The position numbers and the translations under genes were made by a program. Under the pieces are notes generated by a model that saw only the letters and a list, made by a program, of their open reading frames with translations, searched no databases and was not told where the DNA came from. From Dallia pectoralis (taxonomy: Eukaryota > Chordata > Actinopteri > Esociformes > Umbridae), in contig CM055759.1 in assembly GCA_029465975.1 (NCBI GenBank), positions 11,200,744 to 11,264,743 on the forward strand: a stretch of DNA of 64,000 bases, given 5' to 3'. Below, in pieces: positions 23,562-33,871 of the stretch (its first letter is position 1; each line of letters starts with the position of its first letter).

Positions 23562-23915
23562 TATCTTTTCCCTTTCGTAAGAGATGTGGAACCCGTTTAT
23601 CCAATTACAAAAGGCGAAAAACATGTTTTACTATTAGGTTAGCTTTTTACATCTTTTTATTGAATCAGTCCTAAATAATTGTGTTATTAATATTGTTTTA
23701 TTATGTTTTGCTTTTGGCCAAACTTGTCTTAAACCCCGCAAAAAAAGTTAAGCAGAAATCGGGAATGCAGCTGCAAAAATGTTGGCCAGATAAATGCCAC
23801 AAGGCTTTCAGCAAAGTTACATAGACATTTTCTTTACGAAAATTTCCAAGACTTACTTTAATTTGAAACGCTGGCTCGTATTATGCGTACGGTAACAGTG
23901 AAGGGTTAATCCAAC

Positions 23916-26291
23916 ATGGCGACCTCCATAACAGGACGTGTTTTTGCTCTCTATCGAAAGATTCCGTCCATTATTACTCAACAATTAAAATGCCTCCCTG
24001 TATGTATGGGAGAAATAAACCCCCACAGCCATTGTCCACGTTCGTCTTATGGAAACCGACCTTATGACAACCCAAAGGTGGGGGGATATATCTGGATTAA
24101 CTCAATATTATTCTCTACTGTCAAGTACCCATGTAAATGCATTGAGCAGTCTTTTAGATGTAGTGAATTACCCAGTGTAAATGCATTGAGCAGTCTATAC
24201 ATGTAGTGAAGTACCCAGTGTAAATGCACTGAGCAGTCTATACATGTAGTGAAGTCTGGCAAGAAAATAAACTGGACGTTTGAACACTTAGTTTTGTTGT
24301 GGCTTTATTCACTAATGACTTATTCAGTTACTCATCAATGTGGTTTTAACATGAATATGTTGCAGGATCGACATGTGAACATTCCAGTTGGTGAGTATAG
24401 AAAAACATTATTAACTTATTGTACCGACTCGAGTAATAATGTGATCAAGTCGTCAGTATTTTCTGACTATTAGTGACATAATAATGTTAGTTAGCATGTC
24501 ATTACGTCTAACAAATTGTACCCCGTATTATCGGCCACCTTACTATTTTGTGTTATAAATGTTATATTTCCTTTTTTATTACAAATGACAGATCAGAGTA
24601 TTCACATAAGTGTCTACTAGAACGTTTTAGCTACCTATTATGCTTTCTAGTAAAGATATTATATGTCTAATACGAGGACGAAATCCATGAATACGTGCTC
24701 TTTAAGGGGCAGCAGTTTCCCTCTGGTCCTAGTTCCTTCCCGCTGAGGAGCGGTGGGAAATCACAGAGAAATTATACTGACTGATATACTGATTGTGTTA
24801 GGGGGCTAATAAATATTTAAGCTGGGCTATGATATTTCATACCTGTTGATGTCTGTTTTGTGGGAAATTTGACAATTTCCAACTTGTCTAAAACAATTTA
24901 CATACATGACATTTTTTTATCTCCCCAAGAATAATTTAATTTATATTACATAGAAAAAAGTAACTGAGTGCATTTAAATGTTGGAGTTTAGGTCACCAAC
25001 CGCTAGAAATGGCCGATAATAGGGGGTTGCCGATAATAGGAAGACGTGAACCTTACATGTACGTTAGTGATTTGTTCAGGGTATTTTTTTCCCCTGTCTG
25101 TTTGATAGATCGTCTTACAGTATCCTACAGCCGAAGCAGTGGGCCAGGAGGTCAGCATGTAAACAAAGGTAACATTCAAAGATCTCTTCTCAGTCACACT
25201 GATAAGTTCAGTGTAAATAACGTTATTTAATATTCACATTGGCCACTGTACACACAAACATGCTGTGCCAGTTGGAGCTGAAACCATTGTTTATAACAAT
25301 TAGTAGCATTGTATCAGTATGCTTGATGAAATTGATTGACTGCCTGTTTTGTTTTAATAGTCAGCACCAAAGCAGAGGCCCGCTTCCACATACATACAGC
25401 AGAATGGATACCAGAAGACGTTAGAAAAAAGATAATCCTTAAAGTAGGTTACTGGTGATTCCATGGTTGTGAATTGTACATATTTACATTTTCTGTGATT
25501 TCATTAGTATTATTTACCTTTATGGATGTTAGAGTCAGAATTACATATTGTCCTAAATTAAGTCAAGAAAGCTAGTTTATTGTAGTCAGAATAGATTTTG
25601 TGCCCCACCTCTGTTTTTCTAGTGTATTATCTTCCTGTGCATGTCAAGTAGTATGATTTACTTTTCTTAAACTCTTTTAAACTCCAGAATAAAAATCGTA
25701 TCAACAAAGCAGGCGAGTTGCTGGTAACGTCAGAGCGTAGCAGGAGCCAGGTGCAAAACCTGAATGACTGCATCCAAAAAATCTCTGACATCATAGCAGA
25801 GGCCAGTGTAAAGCCCTGTGAGCCATCAGCAGAGGACATTGCCCTTAGAGCATCTAGGTAAGATTTCCTTCTGCATGGCTCACATTCTCATCTAGCTAAT
25901 TGAATTGCCCCATCCCAAATCAATCCAAAATGTGCTTCAATTGTCATCTCTCTCCAAGGTTGCCTGCACACTGTGTGTGGATGTACTGTACCACTTTTTT
26001 ATTGTTGGTACCGATTATGAGTGCGGAATTTTGAGTATTTGCCGATACCCAGTACAGATTCGATACTGCCATTTTCATTTGGTTGATGGTCTATGATAAC
26101 CCTACATCTTTCACTTGACTGAATTGGATGTCATACACCTTTTTGTTAACTGTTTGATAGCATTACTAACTGATTGATGAATCAATGTAATATGTGTTTT
26201 GTTTAGGTTAGAGAAGAGGAATAAAGAGAGACTCGAACAGAAGAAGCTTCACTCGGTAGTCAAGCGGACTAGACGGGTGGAATTTGACTGA
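23916..26291 (+). CDS. mrpl58: Mitochondrial peptidyl-tRNA hydrolase ICT1 (large ribosomal subunit protein mL62)
   Basis: Six exons give 194 aa: 23916-24077, 24366-24390, 25109-25168, 25361-25443, 25688-25857 and 26207-26291. All introns are GT-AG with matching phases. The N terminus (MATSITGRVFALYRK...) is basic and free of acidic residues, as expected for mitochondrial import. SYSRSSGPGGQHVNK carries the catalytic GGQ motif (about residues 76-78) of class I release factors. KAEARFHIHTAEWIP and a basic C-terminal tail (EQKKLHSVVKRTRRVEFD) follow; the tail places ICT1 in the mRNA channel of stalled mitoribosomes. The family is a codon-independent peptidyl-tRNA hydrolase that is also a ribosomal component (human 206 aa). 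Exon 2 is only 25 nt. AATAAA signals lie 0.3 kb downstream. Confidence 0.95.
24120..24255. repeat. Three-copy 43-bp repeat in mrpl58 intron 1
   Basis: Imperfect units of 'gaagtacccagtgtaaatgc' plus 'attgagcagtctatacatgtagt'. It ends about 110 bp before the 25-nt exon 2. Confidence 0.8.
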
Positions 26292-26604
26292 GAACTGGAT
26301 CTCAAATGGGACATGTTTTTTTTACCATTTGCTAATGTAAAAAATTTAAAACTTTATTTATATTTATTTTTTGGACAATAAGCTGATCTTGTGGCAGTTT
26401 CTTTGCATACCAGTAAATTCAATTATAGGATGATCACAGCCTGAACATGTGGTTTGGTGCAGTATTTGTGAGAATACAATATTGTATAAAAATTGAATTT
26501 TTTGAAAGAAATTATGTTGCAAGTTATTTGCAAATTGTAAGGCTTTGATACTTCCACAAAAAAAGTCAGGTCTGGATATTGCTTGTGTGGTTGTAAACAT
26601 CACA

Positions 26605-26618
26605 AATAAAGAAATAAA
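26605..26618 (+). promoter_or_regulatory. mrpl58 polyadenylation signals
   Basis: Two AATAAA hexamers, at 26605-26610 and 26613-26618, about 315 bp after the stop codon and 95 bp before the opposing tRNA gene. Confidence 0.6.
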
Positions 26619-26712
26619 GCAGAGGCACGCTATTTTGAAAGTTTGTGGTTATTTGGTTGAAATAACACCCAGCAGTAAACATGGTTAACCCATCGTTTGA
26701 GGAAAAGCAAAT

Positions 26713-26785
26713 CACCCCAGATGGGACTCGAACCCACAATCCCTGGCTTAGGAGGCCAGTGCCTTATCCATTAGGCCACTGGGGC
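26713..26785 (-). tRNA. tRNA-Arg (anticodon CCT)
   Basis: A 73-nt minus-strand cloverleaf. The acceptor GCCCCAG pairs with CTGGGGT (one G:U pair), box A is TGGCCTAATGG, the anticodon loop has CCT on a CTGGC stem, box B is GGTTCGAGTCC and the discriminator is G. It converges on mrpl58. No intron. Confidence 0.93.
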
Positions 26786-27020
26786 TCGATAGAATTCGGA
26801 TTGAGCGTCTAAAATGAATTTTACAATGCAAACTGTGGTCTGTCCTATACCGTGGAGATATATTTTTGATGCCGTTTTCCGACGAATTGTTGGATAAATA
26901 CATCAAGTCGTAGATGGATATAAACCAATTATTTGTTTGTATACATTCGGGTTGCATGCGCATCTAGGTTGCAGAAAACGCAGCAGAGTATATTGATATA
27001 GCGCAAAAGAATAACGCAAA

Positions 27021-27338
27021 ATGTACTCTGCTTACTACAACAACCTGTCACCCAGCGATAAGCACTGTTATTTAACAAAGTTGACGTTAATGTGTGGAAT
27101 ACGTCTTACAGATCCTTATGCCATAGCGCCCTGCAAATGGTTAAACGACGAAACGAAATTGCCTAGCATTCAGTGGCAAGAAATATATAATTATCTGATT
27201 GACACTCCAAGCGTTTATACCCGGGAGAAGTTAAAAGCGTACAATTCTCTTGATGTGTACAACTTTGTTCTGTGTGGTCATGTCCAAGACATACAACTAG
27301 AGAGAAACACATGTTGTTTGTATGAATTATTTATTTGA
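27021..27338 (+). pseudogene. N-terminal exon of a YqaJ/SWIM-type transposon-associated gene, truncated
   Basis: The 105-codon frame contains LPSIQWQEIYNYLIDTPSVY and REKLKAYNSLDVYNFVLCGHV. I recognise this as the opening segment of the repetitive fish and invertebrate proteins that go on to a SWIM zinc finger and a YqaJ-type nuclease domain. Neither domain is found downstream. The last dozen codons look like non-homologous read-through. It is either a first exon that lost its partners or a decayed mobile-element gene. The assignment is from memory of the motif. Confidence 0.45.
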
Positions 27339-27599
27339 GTAGGTTAAAAAATAGTTTAAAACAAGGTGTATTACTAGTCGCCTGAGAGTGCATGCCTTGA
27401 AATAAATACATGGGTAATTGTGAAATACAAGTCCCTGGAAATAAATAAATGTTGTCTTATGGAAAACATAATTTTGAAATAAAACCTATTTCTTTACATA
27501 TGAAGTGATTTATACATTTATATTTACACGTATTTATGTAATTATTGCATAATTTCATAGATATATTTATTATTTCATGCTGTATTTAACTATTTAATA

Positions 27600-27794
27600 T
27601 TAACGCAAATGGCGTTCCATACTGACACCACAAACAAAATAAGAAAATATATCAGAAGATGTGATGGGAGTTAAGGCGTCAGGGTCGAGGATCCACTGGT
27701 CTTTTGGGACTTCATAAGGATCGACATTTCCAATAAAGTTGATTCTTTCAACATTGCGTTTTGAATGTTTCTGGTCGTCTTTTGCAACCGACAT
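27600..27794 (-). pseudogene. Second YqaJ-type N-terminal exon, opposite strand
   Basis: The 64-codon minus-strand frame has INFIGNVDPYEVPKDQWILD and SDIFSYFVCGVS, matching the same general family opening (DPY..., then DI.SY..). It differs clearly from the plus-strand copy at 27021, so the two are not a simple duplication. No downstream exon with SWIM or YqaJ motifs was seen to its left. Confidence 0.4.
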
Positions 27795-28959
27795 GCGCGG
27801 TTGAACATGCGTGACGTCGACGTGACGTAGGGTGATAATTGGTCTATTGTTTAAACCAAATTACGTCACACTCTTTCAGAAGAAAATTACTACTAGGCCG
27901 TAAGGTGAAGACGTTTTACGTTTCATCCCGTTCCCACATATGGGGCACTAAATTGTTTTAATTTTTAATTTAATAAATAAAGATCTATTGTTTTTGAGGC
28001 AGAAAATAAAAGTTATCCATGTGTAATCCTGCAGTTTATTTTTTATTACTGTTTAAAGTCGGCAATAGTTCTTTCCTCGCGTAATCATATTTTGATCATC
28101 AGTGATGAGACTTCGCGGAACAATCATCACGTGCTTCCCGCTAGACCAATAAGGTGGCCGCTTTTTTGGGACGACAGGTAAACATTAGTAAAAGATGTCA
28201 GCGCCCTTGTTGTCAATATCGAGTAGTGAAGAAGAGGACTACGCCCAGACCTGCTTCAAAGGTCCTAAAAATTTTTTTAACAATGCTACATGCATCTCAC
28301 GTCCATGAATAAAGAAGAGACAAAGAATTTTACACGCACACGGTGGGATGCATTCAGAAACTGCGTCAAACGGTGACTGGGTTTGCAAGGTGAGAATCAG
28401 AGAATAGCAGAAACATACAAACATTGTCTAGAAATCGAGTTTGACAATGTTCCTGAAGACGCTGGGTTTCACTCCACTTGCTACAGGCGTTTCATTGACA
28501 AAAAGCGCTTGGATGCGGCCGAGAAAGGGGCCACACAGCGTCCCGAAGCTCAAGATCATGGCCAGTCTGTACCATCGGGTAGTAACGTTAGTATCGCTAC
28601 AGTTGAATGTCCGACAAAGACACTTAGGTCCAGGACCTGCCTGCCAGTAGCTTGTGATGATTGTTGTCAGCAGGTAGGTAAAAACAACACACACAAACAC
28701 ATACACACTTTTGAACTTGTATTCCCTATATGCTGGGTACCATGGCTAACTTTCAATTACATAATTTATGTAATGTTTATTTTACAATCAGAGACATTTG
28801 GATTGTTTTGCATACAGCTACAACCAGAACACTCAATATTGTTACTATTAACACAGTTTTTTATTAGTTTAATTATTTTTCATTTATTTATTTACAGGCC
28901 AGTTGCTGAAACCTGCTGAGATGAAGGCCGACGACACTAGCATTCTTGTGTATATTCAA

Positions 28960-29095
28960 GACAAAGACTGTGTAGTGAGAGGTTGATCTTACCACTATGT
29001 TGTGTGGTGAGAGTTTGATCTTACCACCATGTTGTGTGGTGAGAGTTTGATCTTACCACTGTGTTGTGTGGTGAGAGTCTGATCTTACCACTGTG
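28960..29095. repeat. About 35-bp tandem repeat inside the decayed gene
   Basis: Four copies of 'gtgagagtttgatcttacca' plus 'ctgtgttgtgtg'. It interrupts the reading frame between two conserved segments. Confidence 0.85.
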
Positions 29096-29559
29096 GGCAA
29101 GGACTTAAGCTTGTACATAGCACATGGAGACCTGTGTCACTGCGTGACTGTAATGGAGGGTTTACAAATACTCTCAGTGCTGTTGACGATGAGGAATGTG
29201 ACACCAGGGTGTTTTTACATGCACAACATGCAGCACAGGAACATCAAACTGTAGTCATCAAGAGCCCTGATACTGATGTGGCAGTGATTACTTTAAGTCT
29301 GCAGCCAGATTTACCATGTAGGTTGTATTTTTTCACGGGGGTTGGCAACAAAACAAGGCTCATTGACTTAGCTGAGGTGTCGTCAGCTCTTGGCATAAGT
29401 GTCTGTTTGGCACTTATTGGGATCCATACAGGTTGTGACTCTACAAGTGCCTTTTATGGCAAAAAAGGCATTTTCTGTTGGATGTGAGAAAGAGGAATAT
29501 CTGACTGCATTAACAAATCTTGGTAGCAGTTTTAACCTAGACCAGTCTACCTTTGAGCT

Positions 29560-30304
29560 TGTTACGTGCCCAGCTAGTATGTGTATTTTCCCCATGCTGT
29601 TGTGTCTCCCTGTTTGTTCTTAATTCTTCCCAGGTGTGGTGAGTTGCTGTTGATGGAGTGGGCGTGGCAGTAAAGAGGATCCAACCAATCCAGAGTTGTT
29701 CATCACCCTATTTAAGTTGTTGGTTGTTTGGAGACAGACAGATGAGATGAGAGAGGAAGGAGGACTTTTGTTATGTGTGACATCGAGGTTTGTTGTTGTA
29801 TTTGGTGGAATGTTTGTGAGCCTGCTGTGTTTGTGTAACCCGTACCCTGTGGAGTGGGGCTAGGTAAGATACCCTAGGGTTTACACACACCCGTAGGTAA
29901 CCCACTGTTATACACACTAGATTAGAAGCCAGTGGCTGTTGCCCAGTGTTTTGTAGCAGTGAGGTAAGTTGTGGTTAGGGCTGGCCAATAGTGGCCAGAC
30001 TAAAGAGGTAGGGAAGCTTAGGGTCTTTATGTTTGATTTCTTTGATTTGACAGACCGCTGGCATTGCCCTACTCCTACATTCCCATTGTTCTCTTGTCCT
30101 CCCCTTCTGTATGTATTGTTGTATTGTGAGCATCATTATTATTTTGAACTGTACTTAAAATAAACCATACCTGTTAAGGGTAACGGCAGTTTCAGTTGTG
30201 GCCTCCCTGATTGGTTGCTTCACACACCGTCATACCCACCTCACCACCCAACGGGCGGCCTTGGGCAGTTGCGTTCTCCAGCCCCTTCAGGCTGGGGCGT
30301 AACA
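29560..30304 (+). mobile_element. Solo LTR with perfect 5-bp target duplication
   Basis: The 745-bp element begins TGTTACG and ends CGTAACA, and is flanked on both sides by GAGCT (29555-29559 and 30305-30309). It has a TATA-like 'tatttaag' at 29709-29716 and an AATAAA at 30159-30164 in the same orientation. No internal coding region is present, so it is a solo LTR. It splits the decayed gene. Insertion plus duplication is 750 bp, so the flanking frames stay in register. Confidence 0.85.
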
Positions 30305-30781
30305 GAGCTACTTTGCACATATGTGTGCCACCTGTATGGCCAGTCATCTGCTGAAAATGTGAACGATGCAAGGTACAAAGCATTCTGCATGGCGTCGTCA
30401 GCTTTGCCAGAACTATCCATGCCCCCGACAAGTGACGCCCTGTACCAACACTGCAAAAGGGCAAACTACCAAGCAGCCACAATGAGACATTCTCTGAAAG
30501 GTATAATGTGTGCCCCTTCACCCGTTGGCAATGGATGGCACGAGGATGGGGAGTTAACAGTGACCTGGGTGACTAGAAATCCAGCCCCTGAAAGTGTGTT
30601 GCAGGCAGTCCACTGCAGTCGCTGTTGTTCCTGTATGTCTGCAAGACTGTCTTGTACTGATTTATGTCGGTGCCAAAATTGTGCAAATGTTTCACAGGAA
30701 ACAGAAGAAAGACCTACATGGGATGATGCCTCTGATAGTTATGGGGATGATACCGATGAGTTAATATCTGCTGTGTTCTAA

Positions 30782-31860
30782 TTGAAGGTGATTTTGAGCT
30801 GTAAAAAATCTGTTGTAGAATTGTATTTGTTTTTTTTGCAGCATTCAAAAATAAGGGGACAGTGAAGCATTTTGAGTCATTTCAGCCAACTTGGGCCAAA
30901 GTGTGCTTATTTGTATCTTTCTGTAATTGCACAGTACCTACTGAACATTCTGATGTATAAAACATCACCGTTTTGCTAAATTTATAATGTTTATGTCTAA
31001 TTTTGTTTACTGCCAGTCTGTGAATTTGAAGCATATTTTCTACAAATGTGCCATATTTCATTTTTATGGGGCTTTTATTGTGGCCAGACTAAGGCACACC
31101 TGTGCAACAATCATGCTGTCTAACTGAGAAATGACAGATTTTGACAGATTTGTGAACAATATTTGAGTACATATAAATAGTCTAAGATCTCTGAGTTCAG
31201 CTCATGAACAATGGCGACAAAAACAACATTTGGTTCAGTGTAGATTCCTAAAAAGGCAAAAGTTAGCTTAGAGAGAGAGAGGCTGCAAGTGGCCAGACAA
31301 GGACATGCTCTGGAGATACAGATTATCAGGTGAGAAATTGGAAAATGAACTATAATTCAATTTACATGTCCTCCTTTTATAAAGACTTGACAGTAATAAT
31401 CTAGCTTAGTATAGGTAGCTTAGTGAGGCACTATAGGTAACTGCAATATTATACTGCCCTTTGTAGACTTAAGATGGCTAAACAACTTGATAACATTGGT
31501 TTTCATTTATTAGTAAAAATATGCAGTTATTTCAACGCTCCTGGAACGCCTCCAGGTATTTGGGTCATATAGTTAAGTAAATATTAATCTGACTCCTATA
31601 GTTTTTACTAATAGTTTTGTAACCTTATCTTGGCCTAACATGTTTATCACAGTATAATTTGGAGCACAGAGACAGTAACAGTATATATCACAGGAAATGT
31701 GTTTTTCTTATATTTCTATGTCGTTCATAATATCTAATGACCCCCCCCCCCATATTTACAGCACCCCTACCCAGAAAATAATATTACTGTTGCTCTGATT
31801 TAGACTCCCCCAATATCTCTAGCATGGCCCTTGTAAGTGCATGCTTTTCAACCAATCGCT
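30782..31860. other. Gene-free stretch
   Basis: Mostly AT-rich with nothing assignable. A short open segment near 31211-31330 (ATGGCGACAAAAACAAC..., ending before a GTGAG) could be another decayed first exon, but it has an early stop. Confidence 0.35.
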
Positions 31861-32110
31861 GCCGACGCCTGGGTCTGAACTAGAATATGTGGATACATAC
31901 AAATTACCTAGGTGTCTTGTTAGACAGCTCCCTCTCCTTCCAACCCCACATAAACAAACCCAAGTCTAAAATAAAGTCCAGAATCGGTTTCATTTTCAGC
32001 AACAGGGCCTCCTTCACTCATGCAAACTTGCTGTTGTCATACACGTTTACATTCTTGAACTATTCTATTTGCTCAGGCATGCTCAAATGCTCTTCCTCTT
32101 AAAACCATGG
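31860..32110 (+). mobile_element. LINE reverse-transcriptase C-terminal fragment
   Basis: The frame includes YLGVLLDSSLSFQPHINKPK and KSRIGFIFSNRASFTHANLL, the region after the catalytic palm in fish non-LTR retrotransposon RTs. Both ends are cut off. Confidence 0.7.
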
Positions 32111-32929
32111 TCAAATAATTTGTGCACAATGTCTAGAGCTGTCTAGAACATCACCATACATTTTATGGCTTGGAGACCTGGAAAAATATTATTATCTTAG
32201 TGCTCCCAACACTGTGCTAAAATGTTTTCTATTAAAAATGGTTTAAAAAATCACCAGGTGTGTTTCGTGATGTTGTCAAATGTGACTTGGCTCAAAAGGG
32301 AGTGGAAAGTCTGGGAGAAGGAAAACAGTCGGTCGTGGTTGCCCCACACATGGCTGATGATGTTCTTGTTTGTTTAAAAATGTTTTTAATGTTTAAATAT
32401 TTCATATCATTACTTTTTATTTTAAAACCACTATACTTACGGTGTACATGGTGATTGACTCTCATAGGGAATGAGTTTGAAGTGTATTTTCCTGACAGTT
32501 GTATGAAATGAATGTAAACTCCCATGAAATACCCCCAAATGTTTCTTTTGCGTCAATCAGAGGAATTTTCTCAAGTCATTTCCAAGCATCTTCAATAGCC
32601 CACCATTCTGCCCTTGTTCTCTGTAAATGAAAGCACACACACAGATTAATTAATTGCACATCATTTCATTGAATGACTAATACAATAAAAAGCTTGATGG
32701 GGCTATATATTTTGGACCATGTCTTAGATGTTGCCTAAATCGAGGTACAGCAATATATTTCTCATTGCTGCTGACACTTGTGATGAATTTAAGTGGCAGT
32801 AGCTATTTGGTCTCCTTAAAAAGTAAATCTTCTTTATTAATTCTAATTCTACCTTGTAGGCTATGTGGGCAGTTTCCATGTAACTGCGCATGCGTGCAAT
32901 TCTAAAACCTCTGTTTCTGTCAGATTACA

Positions 32930-33112
32930 CTAACCCTATACTACCCTACACTACCCTATAGGCTACCCTATACTACCCTACACTACCCTATAGGCTACCC
33001 TACACTACCCTTTACTACCCTACACTACCCTACCCTATGCAACCCTACACTACACTACCATCTGCTACCCTATACTACCCTACACTACACTATGCTACCC
33101 TACACTACCCTA
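32930..33112. repeat. CTACCCTA-type short tandem repeat
   Basis: Irregular repeats of 'ctaccctacactaccctata'. It is not the vertebrate telomere repeat. Confidence 0.85.
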
Positions 33113-33489
33113 GACAATATAAATATAAGAGCATCGCTGCCATGATATAGAAATCCTGAAAACGAGTGTTATTATAGCAGTCATTGTATAATGGTAGGCT
33201 ATATACTTTAAAATGTAGTTTACCATATCGACCAGAATGATCATTAATCAAACTAAGCCTTTTATGCAAGTTTTATATTTGCTTTAATAAAGCGTTTCAC
33301 TCAGAACTTTAACATTATCACATATTTTTTTATAAACATATTTTTTATAATAATGTCCAATATTTAATTACAGTCAATAAATCGTGTTTATGTATATAGT
33401 AACATAAAGGTCAACCTAAATAAAGTCATAAGAGCTTTATATTGCTTTCGCAAGAGTCAACATAGAACCTTTTGTCGTTATTGGTTCTA

Positions 33490-33712
33490 GAACCCTATAG
33501 TTATATATAGAACGCTGATGAACTCCTATAGTTCTATAATGCAACGCTGATGAACTCATATAGTTCTAAAATGGAACGCTGATGAACTCCAATAGTTCTA
33601 TGGAACACTGATGAACTCCTATAGTTCTATATGAAACACTGATTAACTCCTACAGTTCTATATGGAACGCTGATGAACTCCTATAGTTCTATAATGGAAC
33701 ACTGATGAACTC
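33490..33712. repeat. About 31-32-bp minisatellite upstream of wdr45b
   Basis: Six to seven copies of 'gaactcctatagttctatat' plus 'ggaacgctgat'. It ends about 160 bp before the wdr45b start codon, so it lies in or beside the promoter. Confidence 0.85.
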
Positions 33713-33871
33713 CCCGATCGATCGCTCTGTGCTCGTTTGAGCGTCCTGGATGAACCCAGAGCTGTTTTGTTTTTCCTGTCTGTCTGTGTGGCACAGGAGG
33801 AATGGTGGCTAGTTAGCGTGTTGGGAATATTCCGCCGACATATGAGACACTGTGATTATCTGACCGAAACA

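Larger units (their letters stand above)
28195..30781 (+). pseudogene. Decayed multi-exon transposon-like gene (PIN-like motifs, Cys-rich C terminus)
   Basis: Pieces in order: a possible first exon MSAPLLSISSSEEEDYAQT at 28195; a segment with RWDAFRNCVKR, an in-frame TGA at 28374-28376, then YKHCLEIEFDNVPEDAGFHS; a likely intron 28674-28902; a segment with EECDTRVFLHAQHA, KSPDTDVAVI and HTGCDSTSAFYGKK (29134 on); a frameshift in an A-run near 29460; an LTR insertion at 29560-30304; and a C-terminal part ending in a Cys cluster (CSRCCSCMSARLSCTDLCRC). The conserved Asp motifs recall PIN/FEN-like nucleases, but that is inference. I know the family only as uncharacterised repetitive proteins of fish and cnidarians. 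With a stop, a frameshift and an insertion, this copy is dead. Confidence 0.55.

Noticed and set aside
32930..33112. Interstitial telomere repeat
   Set aside because: The unit is CTACCCTAYA-like and irregular, not CCCTAA.
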